A DNA stretch of 64,000 nt, from contig CANSKO010000008.1 in the NCBI GenBank assembly GCA_947647505.1, positions 1 through 64,000 on the forward strand, given 5' to 3'. Position numbers and translations under genes: made by a program. Of the stretch, positions 60,474 through 64,000 are shown one piece after another. Position 1 is the first letter of the stretch. Every line of letters starts with the position of its first letter. Source of the stretch: an uncultured Roseburia sp. (GTDB taxonomy: Bacteria > Bacillota > Clostridia > Lachnospirales > Lachnospiraceae). The notes beneath the pieces are model-generated. The model saw only the letters and a list, made by a program, of their open reading frames with translations, was not told where the DNA came from and did not search any database.

Positions 60474-60818
60474 ATGGCAAGCAAAGAAGAATTTGTATCT
60501 TATGTCGCGGAACAGTTTTCCGGCGCGGGCGTGATTACGTACCGAAAAATGTTTGGAGAATACGGTATGTACTGTGATGGCAAGCTGTTTGCCGTCATCT
60601 GCAACGACCAGGTGTTTGTCAAAATAACGGAAGCGGGGAGAGTGCTTGCGCCGGATCTGGAAGAAGCCTCTCCCTATCACAACGCAAAGCCGCATTTTCT
60701 GCTCGAAGACGTGGACGATAAGGCGTTTTTATCCAATTTTGCAAAAGCAACCTGCGAGGAGCTGCCCATGCCAAAACCCAAACGCCCGAAGAAAGAAACA
60801 GGCCGCCGCACGACGTAA
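60474..60818 (+). CDS. TfoX/Sxy N-terminal domain protein
   Basis: ITYRKMFGEYGMYCDGKLFAVICNDQVFVKITE; ATG at 60474 after AGGAGGCGATG. Confidence 0.88.
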   Translation: MASKEEFVSYVAEQFSGAGVITYRKMFGEYGMYCDGKLFAVICNDQVFVKITEAGRVLAPDLEEASPYHNAKPHFLLEDVDDKAFLSNFAKATCEELPMPKPKRPKKETGRRTT

Positions 60819-60872
60819 CGCGTGCAGCGGCTTCTTATCTGTATAGCTATAACGAATCGGCCCTTTCATAAA

Positions 60873-62111
60873 TCAGGCAAAATTTCGCGTCAGAAGGTCG
60901 CTGTGTTCCAGAAAATCCATAATATCCGTAAACCCAAGACGTTCTAACAGCTCCCGCACATAGGGATTCTCAAGCGGCGTCTGATATTTCGCTTCCTTTG
61001 CGTATGCATTGACAAGCGCCTTTCCTTCTTCTTTTGGAAGGAGCGCCCTCGGGCCGCCAACGCAGCCGCCGTTACATGCCATTCCTTCGAAGAAATTTCC
61101 ATCCGTTTCTTTGTTTTTGATTTTCTCGATCAATTCTCTGCACGCTTTCACGCCGTCCGCCTGCTTTGCTTTTACCGGAATCTTTTTCTCCGGGGAAAGC
61201 TGCGCCACCGTTTCCGCAACGGCTTCGCTGACGCCGGACGTTCTGGCATAAATGCGTCCCGCTTTTGAGGAATGCTCCCTCTCGTCCTCCGGCAGCTCTG
61301 CCGGATTCAGATTGACCGCTTCAAACAATTTAAGCGTCTCCTGAAACGTCAGCACATAGTCTACCGCATCTGCGATATCCTCTTCCCTGGCTTCCTTCTT
61401 TTTGGCCATGCAGGGACCGATAAATACGGTAATTGCGTCGGGATGCAGCTTTTTTACAACTCTGCCGGCCGCAATCATTGGAGACACCGCTCCCGGCACG
61501 TGTCCCACGAGCTCCTGATATACGCCCCGGATCATGGCGATCCAGACAGGACAGCAGCAGCTCGTCAGCTGAAAGTCCCCCTCTTCTTTCACATGGCGGT
61601 CAAATTCCAGCGCTTCCTTTAACGTCAGGATATCCGCAAACGTGGCAACTTCCACCATACCGGAAAATCCGATTCGCTTAAACGCCGTCCGCAGCCGTCC
61701 AACCGTCGCCTCTTTGCCAAACTGTCCCAAAAACGCCGGCGCAATTAACGCATAAACTTCGGCTTTACGGTCGCATAACGCATCCAGAACAGGATAAATT
61801 TCCTGATTCTCCATCAGGCGCCCCATTTTACAGACGTCTACGCATGCGCCGCAGCCCGTGCATTTTTTGGGGTCAATATAAATCGTTCCATTGATTTTTT
61901 CGATTGCATCAAAGATACAGCTGTCCTGACAGGCGCTATCCCCCTGACAGCTTTCGCAGCTGCCCGCCGCAATGACCGGCGCATAGTTTTCAGGGTGAAG
62001 CAGACAGTCTATCGGATAAGCGTCATACTCATCCGGCAGATTCCTGCCTTTTTCCCGTTCCTTTTGTAAAATTTCCTGATACAGCTCCTGTAATGTCTTC
62101 GTCTCATCCAT
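60873..62111 (-). CDS. FeFe-hydrogenase-like iron-sulfur protein (atypical H-cluster motifs)
   Basis: CTGCGACVDVCKMGRL; TSCCCPVW (L1), IGPCMAKKKEA (L2), EGMACNGGCVGGP (L3). Confidence 0.88.
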   Translation of the reverse strand: MDETKTLQELYQEILQKEREKGRNLPDEYDAYPIDCLLHPENYAPVIAAGSCESCQGDSACQDSCIFDAIEKINGTIYIDPKKCTGCGACVDVCKMGRLMENQEIYPVLDALCDRKAEVYALIAPAFLGQFGKEATVGRLRTAFKRIGFSGMVEVATFADILTLKEALEFDRHVKEEGDFQLTSCCCPVWIAMIRGVYQELVGHVPGAVSPMIAAGRVVKKLHPDAITVFIGPCMAKKKEAREEDIADAVDYVLTFQETLKLFEAVNLNPAELPEDEREHSSKAGRIYARTSGVSEAVAETVAQLSPEKKIPVKAKQADGVKACRELIEKIKNKETDGNFFEGMACNGGCVGGPRALLPKEEGKALVNAYAKEAKYQTPLENPYVRELLERLGFTDIMDFLEHSDLLTRNFA

Positions 62112-62254
62112 ACGTTTCCTTTCACATATCCGCAAAATTTCTTTTGACAGACGGCATACCCTCTCCTGATAAGCGCATGCGCTGCGGATGTCTCTGTTCT
62201 TTCTTATCTGTCAGTATGGACGAATTTCACATATTTTATGCCCCAAAATATGCG

Positions 62255-63787
62255 CTATTTTCCAAGCGCCGTTTTTTTGGAAACCTGCGTTTTCTCTTCA
62301 TAGCACGCAAACGCTTCCTCCACGAGCTTCTGATCCATCTTTGGCGTAAAGAGGCTTACGACCGGCACAATGACAAGCCCTGCCAGCATCGCAATCACGC
62401 CGCAGTTGATCGGCGACTGCATCCATTCCGGAAAGGAGCTTTTAAAGAAAATATTGGCAAGCATCAAAACGGAGCCAAACAGAAAACTCGCCCAGCACGC
62501 CGCTTTCGTTACTCTTTTCGAATACAGCGCATACAGAAACGGAGCCAGAAACGCGCCGGCAAGCGCGCCCCACGATACGCCCATCAGCTGCGCGATAAAG
62601 GTCACGGAGCTCTTGTACTGAATCAGCGCCAGAACAGAGGAAATCGCAATAAACACGACGATCAGAAACCGCATCGTAAGCACCTGCTTTTTCTCACTCA
62701 TTTTCCGGAAGAACAGCTCTTTCAAAAAGTCGATCGTAAGCGTGGAGCTTGACGCCATGACAAGAGACGAAAGCGTGGACATGGACGCCGACAGCACAAG
62801 GATCACGACCAGCGCGATCAGCATCGGCGAAAGCCCCGAAAGCATCGTTGGAATAATGGAGTCAAACCCATTTGCCGCCACGTCAATCTGATCGGAAAAA
62901 AGCCGCCCAAAGCCGCCGAGAAAATAGCAGCCGCCCGATACAACCAGCGCAAATACGGTAGAAATGATCGTTCCTTTTTTGATGGACGCTTCATCTTTGA
63001 TCGCATAAAATTTCTGCACCATCTGCGGCAGGCCCCACGTTCCAAGCGACGTCAGAAGCACGACAAACAAAAGATTCAGCGGATCGGGGCCAAAAAACGA
63101 AGCAAACACCCCCGGCGTTGTGGCAACCGTCTCGTCCGTCACCTGCGCCAGTCCATCCAAAGCCGCCAGAAAACCGCCCTTGCTGCTGATTACGGCGGCA
63201 ATGACCGCTACAATGCCAACGAGCATAATCATGCCCTGAATAAAGTCATTGATCGCCGTCGCCATATAACCGCCGGCAATGACGTAAATCGCCGTCAGCG
63301 CCGCCATCAGGAGGATACAAACGGCATAATCAATCGCAAACGCCATCCCAAACAGCCTGGAAAGGCCGTTGTAAAGAGACGCCGTATATGGAATCAAAAA
63401 AATAAAAATAATAATCGAAGCGCCAATTTTAAGCCCCCTGCTGCCAAAACGCTCGCCAAAAAACTGCGGCATCGTCGCCGAATCCAGATGCTGCGTCATA
63501 ATGCGCGTCCGGCGTCCCAAAACCACCCATGCCAGAAGTGAACCGATGACCGCGTTTCCAATGCCCGCCCAGGTAGCCGAAACGCCAAATCTCCATCCAA
63601 ACTGTCCGGCATAGCCGACAAATACAACGGCGGAAAAATACGATGTGCCATATGCAAAAGCCGTCAGCCACGGCCCTACAGACCGTCCTCCTAAAACAAA
63701 TCCCTTCACATCCGTCGCATGCTTACGGCAGTACAGGCCGATGCCAATCAACACCGCAAAATAAACAATCAGTAAAATAAGTTTCAT
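62255..63787 (-). CDS. Sodium:solute symporter (SSS family)
   Basis: FVLGGRSVGPWLTAFAYGTSYFSAVVFVGYAGQFGWRFG; 13-TM pattern; SASMSTLSSLVMASSSTLTIDF. Confidence 0.92.
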   Translation of the reverse strand: MKLILLIVYFAVLIGIGLYCRKHATDVKGFVLGGRSVGPWLTAFAYGTSYFSAVVFVGYAGQFGWRFGVSATWAGIGNAVIGSLLAWVVLGRRTRIMTQHLDSATMPQFFGERFGSRGLKIGASIIIFIFLIPYTASLYNGLSRLFGMAFAIDYAVCILLMAALTAIYVIAGGYMATAINDFIQGMIMLVGIVAVIAAVISSKGGFLAALDGLAQVTDETVATTPGVFASFFGPDPLNLLFVVLLTSLGTWGLPQMVQKFYAIKDEASIKKGTIISTVFALVVSGGCYFLGGFGRLFSDQIDVAANGFDSIIPTMLSGLSPMLIALVVILVLSASMSTLSSLVMASSSTLTIDFLKELFFRKMSEKKQVLTMRFLIVVFIAISSVLALIQYKSSVTFIAQLMGVSWGALAGAFLAPFLYALYSKRVTKAACWASFLFGSVLMLANIFFKSSFPEWMQSPINCGVIAMLAGLVIVPVVSLFTPKMDQKLVEEAFACYEEKTQVSKKTALGK

Positions 63788-63914
63788 AACGTCCTCCCTT
63801 TGTCGCCTTCTTATTTAATACCATAAAGCTTTAAAGCGTTAAAGCGATTATAGCATACTGGTGGAGGATATGCAAATAAATTTTCTTCCAGCGGCATCCG
63901 ATAGCTGTCTCGGC

Positions 63915-63948
63915 AGAAAAAAGCGGTACGCCGCCTATAACGTACCGC
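63915..63948 (-). terminator. Terminator for a minus-strand gene entering from the right edge
   Basis: On minus strand GCGGTACG-ttataggcgg-CGTACCGC followed by TTTTTT. Confidence 0.6.
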
Positions 63949-64000
63949 CTGTCCTTAGAATTTTTTAGCTTGTTTTTAAACTGCTTTTTCTCCTGTGCGG

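Noticed and set aside
63949-64000. Possible C-terminus of a minus-strand gene at the right edge
   Set aside because: Terminator implies a gene, but about 50 bp is too short to choose a frame or product.
1-64000. tRNA, rRNA, riboswitch, transposase or integrase features
   Set aside because: None recognised by eye; a covariance-model scan (tRNAscan-SE, Infernal/Rfam) would be needed to exclude small structured RNAs.

Overview
The window is a 64 kb chromosomal segment from an anaerobic Firmicute; gene content suggests a Lachnospiraceae-like gut bacterium (inference only). It is mostly protein-coding, and I saw no rRNA, tRNA or CRISPR array. Main contents: (1) the C-terminus of a type I restriction R subunit at the left edge; (2) a run of LMW-PTP, nucleoside phosphorylase-like, spore photoproduct lyase and SDR genes, then a flavodiiron protein and desulfoferrodoxin; (3) an envelope-stress/antibiotic-sensing cluster at 5.1-16.7 kb, made of two ABC-transporter/two-component modules flanking a small secreted Ca-loop protein, an ECF-like sigma factor and an RsgI-like anti-sigma protein fused to a BlaR1/class-D penicillin-binding sensor domain; a decayed mutS2-like fragment lies in the same cluster; (4) an arylpyruvate oxidation locus (iorAB and a phenylacetate-CoA ligase); (5) a host-glycan locus (GH84, a 2.6k-aa GH110-like protein, GH112 phosphorylase, nagB, nagA); (6) an htpG preceded by a CIRCE element; (7) an AT-rich insertion carrying a one-polypeptide nuclease-methylase-specificity protein, translationally coupled to a HEPN-motif (RNDMAH) protein; (8) a TlpA / CD1871A-type CXXC micro-protein / 4Fe-4S membrane protein operon, purL, two abutting long inverted-repeat elements, a TfoX-like gene, an atypical FeFe-hydrogenase-like protein and an SSS symporter. 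The best candidates for undescribed systems are the ECF/RsgI-BlaR fusion cassette and the type IIG-like RM + HEPN pair.
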